A stretch of DNA of 64,000 nt from Neorhodopirellula pilleata (GTDB lineage: Bacteria > Planctomycetota > Planctomycetia > Pirellulales > Pirellulaceae), in contig NZ_SJPM01000001.1 of NCBI RefSeq assembly GCF_007859915.1, positions 361,502 through 425,501 of the forward strand, read 5' to 3'. The translations under genes and the position numbers were made by a program. This document shows positions 36,445 through 44,184 of this stretch, in pieces (position 1 is the stretch's first letter; the number at the start of each line of letters is the position of its first letter). Under the pieces are notes generated by a model, which was not told the origin of the DNA, did not search any database, and saw only the letters and a list, made by a program, of their open reading frames with translations.

Positions 36445-37962
36445 ATGCAACGGCATCAACACGTGGCTCCATCGAATACTCCAATCCAATCGAACGCCGT
36501 GGCCATCCAGGCTTCCGCGGTCGATCAAGAAGCCTCTCCCAAGACGATGTCGGCCTACCGGCATACCAAGATCGTTGCGACTTTGGGGCCGGCGACCGAA
36601 TCTCGAGAAAAACTTACCGAGCTGATTGTCGCAGGCGTCGACGTCATGCGTTTGAACATGGCACACGGAACGGGCGATTGGGTCCGTGAGATCGTCGCGC
36701 GGATTCGAGAGGTCTCGGTCGAAGTCGGACGTCATGTGGCCGTGATGATCGACGTGAAGGGCCCTGAGATTAGGACCGGGCCGGTTAGCGAACCGATCGT
36801 CTTGGCTTCCGGCGATCGTCTGCGACTTTGTGTCCGTGAAGAGGATCTCGTCGGAGACGTACCGTCGGTGACGGTGAACTATCCGGAGCTGCCGCGCGAC
36901 GTCGAAGTTGGCGCGACCGTGTTGATCGACAGCGGTCTGATGCGATTGAAGATTCTGTCCAAAGACGAACACGTGATCGTTTGCAAGGTGATGACGCCGG
37001 GCAAGATCGGTTCACGACGCCATATCAACTTGCCGGGCATTGAAATCAAACTGCCGGCGCTGACGGAAAAAGACAAGAACGATTTGCGAGCCGGTGTCGA
37101 AGCGGGCATCGACTTCGTCGCCTTGTCGTTCGTTCGACAAGCCGACGATGTGCATGCGCTGCGTGCGTTCTTGGACGCCTTGGGATCTCCCGCAAGGATC
37201 ATTGCCAAGATCGAAGAGCAAGCCGGCGTGCGGAACATGCATGCGATCATCCGCGCGGCCGATTCGATCATGGTTGCCCGAGGTGACCTCGGGATTGAAA
37301 TCGATTTCCATCGATTACCGTTGGTTCAAACCGAACTCGTCCAAGCTTGCCAAGCCGAGGGCAAACCGGTGATCATCGCGACGCACCTGCTCGAATCGAT
37401 GATCGAATCACCGATCCCAACGCGAGCCGAGATCTCCGATGTTTGCAACGCGGTACGCGAGCAAGCGGACGCGGTCATGCTTTCCGGCGAAACGACGACC
37501 GGCGCCTATCCCGTCGAATCTGTTGAAGTCCTCAAGAGTATCCTGCTGAGTATCGAACCGTCGGTCAGCAGCCAACTGAATCAGCGAATTCAACTACGTG
37601 AACCCAAAGCCAAGATGCTGCGTTCTTCGGCGATCTTGGCGCAAGACCTAGGCCAATCCGGAATCGTGGTGTTCACCCGTAGCGGATTCTTGGCCTACGT
37701 GTTGGGGGCACTTCGCCCGCGCGGCATCCCGATTTTTGCCTTCACCGATGTGGAAACCACGTTTCGTCAAATGCTGTTGCCTTGGGGTGTTGAGCCATTC
37801 CTGATGGAATTTTCCGATGATCCCGAGGTCACCATTCAAGCGGCGCTGGAAAGGCTGCGAAATAACAAGTGGTGTCCCTCCGGTGTGTGGTTGGGCGTGA
37901 TTACCAACGCCCTAGCCGACGACAAAATCATCGACACCTTGCAGTTGCGACAAGTCCCCTAA
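36445..37962 (+). CDS. pyk: Pyruvate kinase
   Basis: Converts phosphoenolpyruvate and ADP to pyruvate and ATP, cytoplasmic. The conserved core begins at HTKIVATLGPATES (ATG at 36547). An upstream in-frame ATG at 36445 adds 34 residues with coding-like codon use; it is chosen here, but neither start has a clear ribosome site. Signatures: RLNMAHGTGDW, DVKGPEIRTG, AKIEEQAGVRNM with the active-site lysine, VARGDLGIEI, THLLESMIESPIPTRAEISDV and MLSGETTTGAYPVE. The C-terminal allosteric domain is present (GIVVFTRSGFLAYVL). About 505 residues. Monocistronic, between rnpB (divergent) and the glycosylase (convergent). Confidence 0.96.
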   Translation: MQRHQHVAPSNTPIQSNAVAIQASAVDQEASPKTMSAYRHTKIVATLGPATESREKLTELIVAGVDVMRLNMAHGTGDWVREIVARIREVSVEVGRHVAVMIDVKGPEIRTGPVSEPIVLASGDRLRLCVREEDLVGDVPSVTVNYPELPRDVEVGATVLIDSGLMRLKILSKDEHVIVCKVMTPGKIGSRRHINLPGIEIKLPALTEKDKNDLRAGVEAGIDFVALSFVRQADDVHALRAFLDALGSPARIIAKIEEQAGVRNMHAIIRAADSIMVARGDLGIEIDFHRLPLVQTELVQACQAEGKPVIIATHLLESMIESPIPTRAEISDVCNAVREQADAVMLSGETTTGAYPVESVEVLKSILLSIEPSVSSQLNQRIQLREPKAKMLRSSAILAQDLGQSGIVVFTRSGFLAYVLGALRPRGIPIFAFTDVETTFRQMLLPWGVEPFLMEFSDDPEVTIQAALERLRNNKWCPSGVWLGVITNALADDKIIDTLQLRQVP

Positions 37963-38020
37963 GTAGGCTGGGTCGCAGCGATAGCGAAGACCCGGCAGTC
38001 TTATAGCCAATAGCCAATCC

Positions 38021-38812
38021 CTACGTTCCGCGTTGGCAGCGTTCGCAAAAATACATTTTTCGCGACGCGATTTTGTCCTGGCTGATCTTGCCGTTGCATC
38101 GTGGGCAATGCGTTTTTCCGTAGACACGAAAACGCTCGTCATTGCCCAATTGCGTCAGCGGCTTGCCGGCTTCTTTTGACGTGACGCTGATGATTCGTCC
38201 GTGTTTCAGGCTGACCCGCATCATCTTCGTCATCGACTTCCACAAATCGTTGAATCGTGAGGGATCGATTTCGTTGCCCGGCAACTTCGGGTCCATTCCA
38301 ATTTCAAACAGGATCTCTGCGCGGAATATGTTGCCGACTCCTGCCAAGATCGTCTGGTCCAGCAAGAGTCCTCCGATCGGCTTGCCGCTGGCGGAGACCT
38401 TCGCAAACACATCCGACTTTTTGCCGCCCGATAAAGGATCCGGCCCCAGCTTTTCACAGATCTCGGTTTGGGTTTCGTGATCAATGACACGGCACTGCGT
38501 CGGTCCGCGTAAGTCCAACGTCTGTGCCGAGCCGATCCAGCGCATTCGCACTTGGCCACGCGGTGGTCGTGGCGGAGAGTCTTGGACTGCGAAGCTGCCG
38601 TAACGCCCCAGGTGGACGTGAACGATCCGGGCGTTTTCGAACTCGTAGAACAGATGCTTGCCCACGGCCCGGACGGACGCCAGAACGCATCCGTCGATCT
38701 TTTTTGCATCCGCCGAAAAACGGCCCTGGGGCGAGGACACGCCCAACGTCTCGCCGGCGAACAGGGCGTTGTGTTCGCTAGCCAAGTAATGCGTCTTGTG
38801 GCCCTCAGGCAT
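38021..38812 (-). CDS. nei: Fpg/Nei-family DNA glycosylase
   Basis: 263 residues, base-excision repair of oxidised bases. It starts MPEGH: Pro2 is the Schiff-base nucleophile and Glu3 is catalytic; the GH after PEG fits the Nei-like (endonuclease VIII) branch rather than MutM (MPELPE). LDQTILAGVGNIFRAEILFE is the helix-two-turn-helix region, and the C-terminal zinc finger CPRC...CERC ends in ASRKMYFCERCQ. Its start overlaps the stop of the glycosyltransferase gene by eight bases, so the two are co-transcribed. The exact lesion range cannot be read from the sequence. Confidence 0.93.
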   Translation of the reverse strand: MPEGHKTHYLASEHNALFAGETLGVSSPQGRFSADAKKIDGCVLASVRAVGKHLFYEFENARIVHVHLGRYGSFAVQDSPPRPPRGQVRMRWIGSAQTLDLRGPTQCRVIDHETQTEICEKLGPDPLSGGKKSDVFAKVSASGKPIGGLLLDQTILAGVGNIFRAEILFEIGMDPKLPGNEIDPSRFNDLWKSMTKMMRVSLKHGRIISVTSKEAGKPLTQLGNDERFRVYGKTHCPRCNGKISQDKIASRKMYFCERCQRGT

Positions 38813-39620
38813 GAGACGACTTCGCCGCGATACGCTCGGGCAGTCGTCCTTCGCTGCGTACTGTTTCGATCGCGGAATCGAGGACTTGGTTGTAGTACTT
38901 CAGGCGGGTTTCGGCATGGTCGAGCGACCCGCCGAAAGAGCGATCCAGGTCCAGATAAATCAGCGGAACCGGAATCTCCAAAACCGACAGTCCCGCCGCC
39001 GCCGCTTGCACCCAAAGTTCCAGTGGCATTGCGTAGCCGTCGTCGGTGATTTTGAATGCTTGCAGCGCTTCGGCGCGATAGGCCTTGAAGCCACAGAAGG
39101 CATCCGTCAATGAGAACCCGAGACGCTCGTTGATGTCGGCGGTGATCCGGCGATTGATGAACATTCTTTCCTGGGGAGGCTCATCATCGCCCTCGTATTT
39201 TTTCAGATACCGGCTGCCTGAAACAATGTCTGCAGTTTTGGCTGCTTCGATGAACCGTGGGATTCGGTGCGGTTGATGTTGGCCGTCGCAGTCCAGCGTC
39301 ACGACGCCCGCATATCCATGGTGAAGCGTGTACTCGAAAGCCGACCGCAAGGCCGCCCCATAGCCGCGATTGCGTTCATGGTGAATCACGTCGATTTGAT
39401 CCGGTTGGCCGTCGCGGCGACTCCTCAGTTTCTCGGTCGTTCCGTCGGAGCTGCCGTCGTCAACGACCAAGATTCGATCGCTGTGCCGCAGAACCTCATC
39501 AAGAACCCCGTCGACGTAGTTCACTTCGTTATAGACCGGTAACGCCACCAGCCAGCGCGGCGGTTGAGAGGCGGAAAGATGAGGACCGGCAGACGAGTGT
39601 TCGGAAACGGATCGCGACAT
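38805..39620 (-). CDS. Family 2 glycosyltransferase (dolichyl-phosphate mannose synthase-like)
   Basis: 271 residues from the ATG at 39620; the frame runs 22 codons further upstream without similarity. A GT-A domain is seen: VALPVYNEVNYVDGVLDEVL, VVDDGSSDGT, RGYGAALRSAFEY, the TLDCDGQHQP metal region and GSRYLKKYEG. A conserved DAFCGFKAYRAEAL and LELWVQAAAAGLSVLEIPV follow, typical of polyprenyl-phosphate sugar synthases. No membrane anchor is present. It is first in a two-gene operon with nei. Confidence 0.9.
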   Translation of the reverse strand: MSRSVSEHSSAGPHLSASQPPRWLVALPVYNEVNYVDGVLDEVLRHSDRILVVDDGSSDGTTEKLRSRRDGQPDQIDVIHHERNRGYGAALRSAFEYTLHHGYAGVVTLDCDGQHQPHRIPRFIEAAKTADIVSGSRYLKKYEGDDEPPQERMFINRRITADINERLGFSLTDAFCGFKAYRAEALQAFKITDDGYAMPLELWVQAAAAGLSVLEIPVPLIYLDLDRSFGGSLDHAETRLKYYNQVLDSAIETVRSEGRLPERIAAKSSHA

Positions 39621-39860
39621 AAAACTTCTCAAAAAAACAGATTCCTTGCCAATGCGGCAGGTCGCACAGCGCGATTGAAGCATCATAGCGATGATGCAAG
39701 GGCTGTACCAATCGCCGCCTGGGCGGGCAAACGCAGAGGCCGCGAAGACGCGGAAATGAATGTTGATTGAAAGTTCGAGGTTCTGCGGCCCCTTTGTGCA
39801 TCAGATATCACCGCTTCTGATATTGATTGAGAACAATCGATACAAGCCCGACGCGCGACG

Positions 39861-39976
39861 GTCTGTTGATTTAATCGTAACCCGAAGCGTCAGCGAGGGA
39901 TTCAACGCCATTCATTCTTTTTTAAGTATCCCTCGCTCACGCATCGGGTTTCGATGAGAACTAAATCAACAGCCCG
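39861..39976. repeat. Dispersed inverted repeat copy
   Basis: Outer arms ctgttgatttaatcgtaa and ctaaatcaacagcc, inner cccgaagcg and cgcatcgggttt, around a spacer with a T-rich middle. Same family as at 30161. Confidence 0.88.
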
Positions 39977-40030
39977 GCGAGCGAGGGAATTCGTTCCAGT
40001 CTTTTCAATACCAGCGAATCCACTCGCTTG

Positions 40031-40278
40031 CCGGCGTGTTGATTTAGTCCGTTCGTCAGTTTTTGTGAGCCGATGGCGCTAGCCACGGGTTCCGAATGGT
40101 GGCTTAATTGCCGTAAAGCCCGCGGCTAGCGGGCTGTTGATTTAGTCCTCATCGAAACCCGAAGCGTGAGCGAGGGATACATACAAAGGACTTAATGGTG
40201 ATGAATCCCTCGCTCACGCTTCGGGTTACGATTAAATCAACACGCCGCTAGGCCGTCGGCTCACTAAATCAACACGCA
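40031..40278. repeat. Composite dispersed inverted repeat
   Basis: A full copy (about 40128-40247: gcgggctgttgattta ... taaatcaacacgcc, inner arms cccgaagcgtgagcg and cgctcacgcttcggg) is nested within outer half copies (ccggcgtgttgatttag on the left, ctaaatcaacacgc on the right). The left spacer has its own inverted motif, ggcgctagcca / ggctagcgg. Confidence 0.88.
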
Positions 40279-40648
40279 GTTGCGCGCCGGGCTTGTCTGT
40301 TTGCGGCGTTGCCGCTTTAAGAATAGCGTGGGTAAGACCCGCTGAAAAAAATCCCCGCAAATGCGCTGAGTTGAGCTTGACTGAGTGACTTAGGTTCGCC
40401 AAACTCCCCCCTTCAATCGCCGAGGCGGCTGTTTTTTCATGCGGTATTGCACTTGCAGACATCGCAAAAACTGCTTCGGTGAAGACAACAGTGGGAGAAC
40501 ATGCCGCTGTGTCGTCGACCGAGTGCATTTCGTTCGTCACGAGATGCTTGTCAACCTACCCGCTAGACGGGCAGTTTGGCCACTCCTTCGAATGGCCCAG
40601 GTCCGTGTGTGCTCGCCAAACCACCCGACAACATGAGTCGTGACTAAT

Positions 40649-41326
40649 ATGGGAAAGAAATCCAAGCGGTATCGTTCCGCTCTCGCTAAACAACCCAAGG
40701 AACTCCAGCCGCTTCCCAAAGCGGTCGAGACCTTGAAGACCTACGACGCAACTAAGTTCGACCAGACGGTCGAAGTTCATATGCGTTTGGGTGTTGACCC
40801 GAACCAAGCGGATCAAATCATCCGCGGTTCGTTGGTTTTGCCCCACGGTATCGGCAAGACCCAACGCGTCGTTGTTTTCGCCAAGGGTGACCAAGCCAAA
40901 GCCGCTGAAGCCGCCGGTGCGGACGAGGTCGGTCAGGACGATTTGGCCAAGAAAATCAAAGACGGTTACACCGATTTCGACGTTTGTATCGCCGCTCCCG
41001 ACATGATGGGTTTGGTCGGTCCTCTCGGACGGGTGCTCGGTCCTCGCGGATTGATGCCCAGCCCCCGAGCGGGAACGGTCACCGCAGACGTCGGCAAAGT
41101 CGTCGGTGAGTACAAGGCCGGTAAGGTCGAGTTCCGAAACGACAAGGGCGGCAACGTCCACGCGATGGTCGGCAAGATGAGCTTCGAGTCGCAAAAGCTC
41201 GAAGAAAACATCACCGCGTTCGTGAACTACATCGCCGGCATGAAGCCCCAGTCTGTTAAGGGCACTTACATTAAAGGCGTTGCCATCTGTGCAACGATGA
41301 CCCCTAGCGTTCGAGTTGCCACCTAG
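40649..41326 (+). CDS. rplA: 50S ribosomal protein L1
   Basis: 225 residues. The ATG at 40649 ([12 protein letters not shown]) is preferred over a GTG three codons upstream. L1 binds 23S rRNA at the mobile stalk and often represses its own operon. Signatures: [31 protein letters not shown], the family block [16 protein letters not shown] and GTVTADVG, ending [19 protein letters not shown]. rplJ starts four bases after the stop. Usually rplK precedes rplA; here a repeat-laden kilobase does. Confidence 0.97.
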   Translation: MGKKSKRYRSALAKQPKELQPLPKAVETLKTYDATKFDQTVEVHMRLGVDPNQADQIIRGSLVLPHGIGKTQRVVVFAKGDQAKAAEAAGADEVGQDDLAKKIKDGYTDFDVCIAAPDMMGLVGPLGRVLGPRGLMPSPRAGTVTADVGKVVGEYKAGKVEFRNDKGGNVHAMVGKMSFESQKLEENITAFVNYIAGMKPQSVKGTYIKGVAICATMTPSVRVAT

Positions 41327-41330
41327 AATC

Positions 41331-41858
41331 ATGAGTAAATACGTTAAAGAACTGGTCACCCGTGACCTGAAGCGTCGTCTCGATGGTGTCACCGACGCGG
41401 TTACCGTCACCTGCTCCGGCATGGACGCGATTACAACCAACGAGCTTCGCGGCGAGTTGGAAGCCAAAAACATCAATATGATGGTCGTCAAGAATTCGCT
41501 GGCACGTCGTGCCACCGAAGGCTCGTCGATCGCTCCGGCATTCGAAGGTACCTCCGGGCAAATCGCCGTCCTATGGGGCGCCGAAGATTTCGTCTCGCTG
41601 GTCAAAGAAGTGGTTCGTCTGGATAAAGACTCCGCAAAGTACGGCAAGTTTGTTGCTGTCGGCGGCGCGATGGACGGCGAAGGCCTCGATCAAGATGCCG
41701 TCAAGGCGATCAGCAAGTGGCCCAGCCGCGAAGAACAACTCTCGATGTTGATGGGACAGATCCTAGGCCCAGGTGCCAACTTGTCTGCCGCCATGCTCGG
41801 CCCCGGCCGAATGCTTAATAGCCAAATTAAAAAGAAGGGCGAAGGCGACGAAGAATAG
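41331..41858 (+). CDS. rplJ: 50S ribosomal protein L10
   Basis: 175 residues from the ATG at 41331 (MSKYVKELVTRDLKRRL). L10 anchors L7/L12 dimers on the ribosomal stalk. Seen: VVKNSLARRATEGS in the rRNA-binding half, then LWGAEDFVSLVKEV, and a C-terminal helix for L7/L12 binding (LSMLMGQILGPGANLSAAML). The gap to rplA is four bases, so no room exists for the separate L10 leader found in many bacteria. Confidence 0.95.
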   Translation: MSKYVKELVTRDLKRRLDGVTDAVTVTCSGMDAITTNELRGELEAKNINMMVVKNSLARRATEGSSIAPAFEGTSGQIAVLWGAEDFVSLVKEVVRLDKDSAKYGKFVAVGGAMDGEGLDQDAVKAISKWPSREEQLSMLMGQILGPGANLSAAMLGPGRMLNSQIKKKGEGDEE

Positions 41859-41947
41859 GTCCGTCCCTCTTCGTTTCCCGCAATCCCTCTGCTCTTACCG
41901 TTTCCGAAATTCCCGAATCACCTTTTTCGTTTTTGAGGTAGTTTGAC

Positions 41948-42361
41948 ATGTCCGATGAAGCAACTGCGACCGTTGAATACAGCGCCGAAGCAAAAGAACT
42001 CGGCGACAAGATCGCCAACATGACCCTGAAGCAAGCCAAAGAATTGAGCGATTACCTCAAGGATGAGCACGGCATCGAGCCTGCCGCCGGTGGTGGCGCT
42101 GTGATGATGGCTCCCGCCGGTGACGCCGGTGCTCCCGCTGCCGTCGAGCAAACCGAATTCGACGTCGTCTTGACCGCCTTCGGCGACAAGAAGTTGAACG
42201 TCGTGAAGGTCGTTAAGAACATCACCGGCGCTTCGCTGATGGAAGCCAAGAAGATGGTCGAAGGCGTGCCCGCCACGCTCAAGGAAGCTGTCTCGAAAGA
42301 AGACGCCGAGAAGATCAAGGCCGAAGTCGAAGAAGCCGGTGGATCGGTCGAGCTGAAGTAG
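41948..42361 (+). CDS. rplL: 50S ribosomal protein L7/L12
   Basis: 137 residues. The ribosome site GAGGT lies eight bases before the ATG. The N-terminal dimerisation helices (LGDKIANMTLKQAKELSDYL), an Ala/Gly/Pro hinge (AGDAGAPAAVEQ), and the factor-binding C-terminal domain (EFDVVLTAFGDKKLNVVKVV, GASLMEAKKMVEGVP, AEKIKAEVEEAGGSVELK) are all complete. It is 89 bases downstream of rplJ and is the last gene before a terminator; rpoB does not follow. Confidence 0.97.
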   Translation: MSDEATATVEYSAEAKELGDKIANMTLKQAKELSDYLKDEHGIEPAAGGGAVMMAPAGDAGAPAAVEQTEFDVVLTAFGDKKLNVVKVVKNITGASLMEAKKMVEGVPATLKEAVSKEDAEKIKAEVEEAGGSVELK

Positions 42362-42519
42362 TTCGAAACTTTCACGGTTTCTTACCTGCATGGAGTCCTG
42401 CCCGATTCGGTTTGTCCGTTCGGAATGGATCGTGTGGTCGATGGCTTGACTTTCGATCGCGTGGTGTCGTGGCGTCGGCCATGACTGAATGATTGCGGTG
42501 ATTTCGGAAACAAACAACG

Positions 42520-42553
42520 ACGCTTGTTGACCGTATGGTCGGCAAGCGTTTTT
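42520..42553 (+). terminator. Intrinsic terminator of the rplA-rplJ-rplL operon
   Basis: ACGCTTG and CAAGCGT pair, enclosing a second short stem GACC/GGTC with loop GTAT, followed by five T. It lies about 160 bases after the rplL stop on the plus strand, and is the best-formed terminator in the window. Confidence 0.7.
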
Positions 42554-42616
42554 GCTGCGCAGTCGGCGGTCAGCCTCCATCAGAGCTGGTTTCAAAAAGC
42601 TGCTCGACCTCACATG

Positions 42617-42856
42617 CTGCGTATTGATTTAATCGTAACCCGAAGCGTAAGCGAGGGATTCAGCGCCATTAAATTCTTTGTAGGTATCCCTCGCTCACCG
42701 GCGTGTTGATTTAATCGTAACCCGAAGCGTCAGCGAGGGATTGAACGCCAATAAATCCTTTGTAGGTATTCCTCGCTCACGCTTCGGGTTACGATGCAAA
42801 CTAAATCAACAGCCCGTCACGCTGCGGGTTGCCAAAACAACTAAACCAACACGCCG
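42617..42856. repeat. Two copies of the dispersed inverted repeat
   Basis: Left half copy (42623-42706), then a full copy (42707-42812) with arms gtgttgatttaatcgtaacccgaagcg and cgcttcgggttacgat...taaatcaacagcc, then a half arm ctaaaccaacacgccgc. Spacer text such as ttcagcgccattaaattctttgtaggtat is close to that at 30215 and 39900. The remaining bases to the aroG stop carry short repeats ('ccaatcgctaatg', 'cgacccagcctac'), the latter inverted relative to 'taggctgggtcg' at 37965. Confidence 0.9.
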
Positions 42857-42985
42857 CATGCGTCCGGGAGAGCTAGCCGCCGAGATCGAAGGCACGCATG
42901 TCTTGCAACTAATAGACAATTGCTAACCGCTAACAGCCAATCGCTAATGATTGCCGGGGCTTCGCCGAAGCGGCTTCGACCCAGC

Positions 42986-44050
42986 CTACGCTTGACGGCG
43001 GGATACGACGGCGGCTTGTAAGTCGGCAAGGATCTCGATCGTTTCGTTCCAGCCGATGCAGGCGTCGGTGACGCTGACCCCGCGAACTAGATTATCGCCG
43101 AGCTTCTGGCTGCCTTCGAGTAGATTGCTTTCGATCATCACACCCATGATGCGTTGGTCGCCGTCGGCCACTTGGCTGCAGATGTCGCGACAGACATAAC
43201 GTTGTCGTTTATGCAGCTTGCGACTGTTCGCGTGGGAGCAGTCGATCATGATGCGAGGCGACAAGTTGGCTTTCTCGAGCAGTTCGGATGCCATGTCGAT
43301 GCTGGCGGCGTCGTAGTTGGTGTGCTTGCCGCCACGCATGATCACATGGCAGTCTGGGTTTCCCGATGTCGCGAAGATCGCCGAAGTGCCGTCTTTGGTG
43401 ACCGAAAGAAAATGATGCGGACGGAGTGCCGAACAAATGGCGTCGACGGCGATTTGCACATTGCCGCTGGTTCCGTTCTTGAATCCGACCGGGCATGACA
43501 ATCCGGACGCGAGTTCGCGGTGTCCTTGGCTTTCGGTCGTTCGTGCCCCGATGGCACCCCAGGCGACCAGGTCGGCGACGTATTGTGGGCTGATTAAATC
43601 GAGGAATTCCGTCCCGGTCGGCAAGCCGATCGCGTTAATATCGCGCAGCAATCCACGGGCGGTTCGCAATCCGTAGTTGATCTCGAAACTATCGTCGAGT
43701 TTTGGATCGTTGATCAGGCCTTTCCAACCGACGGTCGTGCGTGGTTTCTCGAAGTACACCCGCATCACGATCAGCAAGTCGTCGCTGACTTTCTTTTGTT
43801 GTTCGGCGAGTAATCCGGCGTATTCCCGGGCGGCGTCGGGATCGTGAATCGAGCACGGACCGACGACCACGACCAAACGATCATCGCGATGCTCGAGAAT
43901 ATCTTGGATACCCTTGCGGCCGGCCAAGACCGTTTCGGCGACGTTCGGCTCGACCGGAATTTCGTCGATCAGCTCACGCGGCGGCATCAGATTCTTGATG
44001 GCGCCGATTCGCAAATCGTCGGTGGGCGGGGTTTGTACTGGATTTGTCAT
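42986..44050 (-). CDS. aroG: 3-deoxy-7-phosphoheptulonate (DAHP) synthase, class I
   Basis: First step of the shikimate pathway: PEP plus erythrose-4-phosphate. The 354-residue product matches the AroF/G/H length. Seen: VVVVGPCSIHDPDAAREYA, MRVYFEKPRTTVGWKGLINDP, TEFLDLISPQYVADLVAWGAIGARTTESQ, GFKNGTSGN, MRGGKHTNYDAAS, and IDCSHANSRK with metal-ligand Cys and His. Which feedback inhibitor applies cannot be told. It stands alone on the minus strand, about 135 bases downstream of polA. Confidence 0.96.
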   Translation of the reverse strand: MTNPVQTPPTDDLRIGAIKNLMPPRELIDEIPVEPNVAETVLAGRKGIQDILEHRDDRLVVVVGPCSIHDPDAAREYAGLLAEQQKKVSDDLLIVMRVYFEKPRTTVGWKGLINDPKLDDSFEINYGLRTARGLLRDINAIGLPTGTEFLDLISPQYVADLVAWGAIGARTTESQGHRELASGLSCPVGFKNGTSGNVQIAVDAICSALRPHHFLSVTKDGTSAIFATSGNPDCHVIMRGGKHTNYDAASIDMASELLEKANLSPRIMIDCSHANSRKLHKRQRYVCRDICSQVADGDQRIMGVMIESNLLEGSQKLGDNLVRGVSVTDACIGWNETIEILADLQAAVVSRRQA

Positions 44051-44184
44051 TGAAGGGGGTTTGCCATTGAAAGGGGCTGGTCATCGAAAAGCTGGGAAAA
44101 CCGCCGGAACGAGAGCGGGCGTGGGTCGCCGGAGACCCATTTTATCTCGGCAAGTGATTTTCATCGACCACCAATGTTGAGCTT

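Larger units (their letters stand above)
39621..40648. other. One-kilobase gene-free region with repeat copies, upstream of rplA
   Basis: It holds copies of the dispersed inverted repeat (39861-39976 and 40031-40278). Open frames here either come from the repeat itself or lack coding character. The rplA promoter should lie in the last 350 bases; a weak GCCG/CGGC stem with six T (40419-40437) might terminate or attenuate, but is short. No rplK, nusG, secE or tRNA was found. Confidence 0.6.

Noticed and set aside
39760..39957. Frames reading LIVTRSVSEGF here and near 42524-42709.
   Set aside because: They are translations of the dispersed inverted repeat, not genes.
40419..40437. Terminator-like GCCG/CGGC stem with six T upstream of rplA.
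   Set aside because: The stem has only four base pairs and a three-base loop; kept as a note in the intergenic entry.
40232..40540. Minus-strand frame of about 100 codons upstream of rplA.
   Set aside because: It starts at GTG without ribosome site, runs into the repeat element, shows no coding bias and no recognisable feature.
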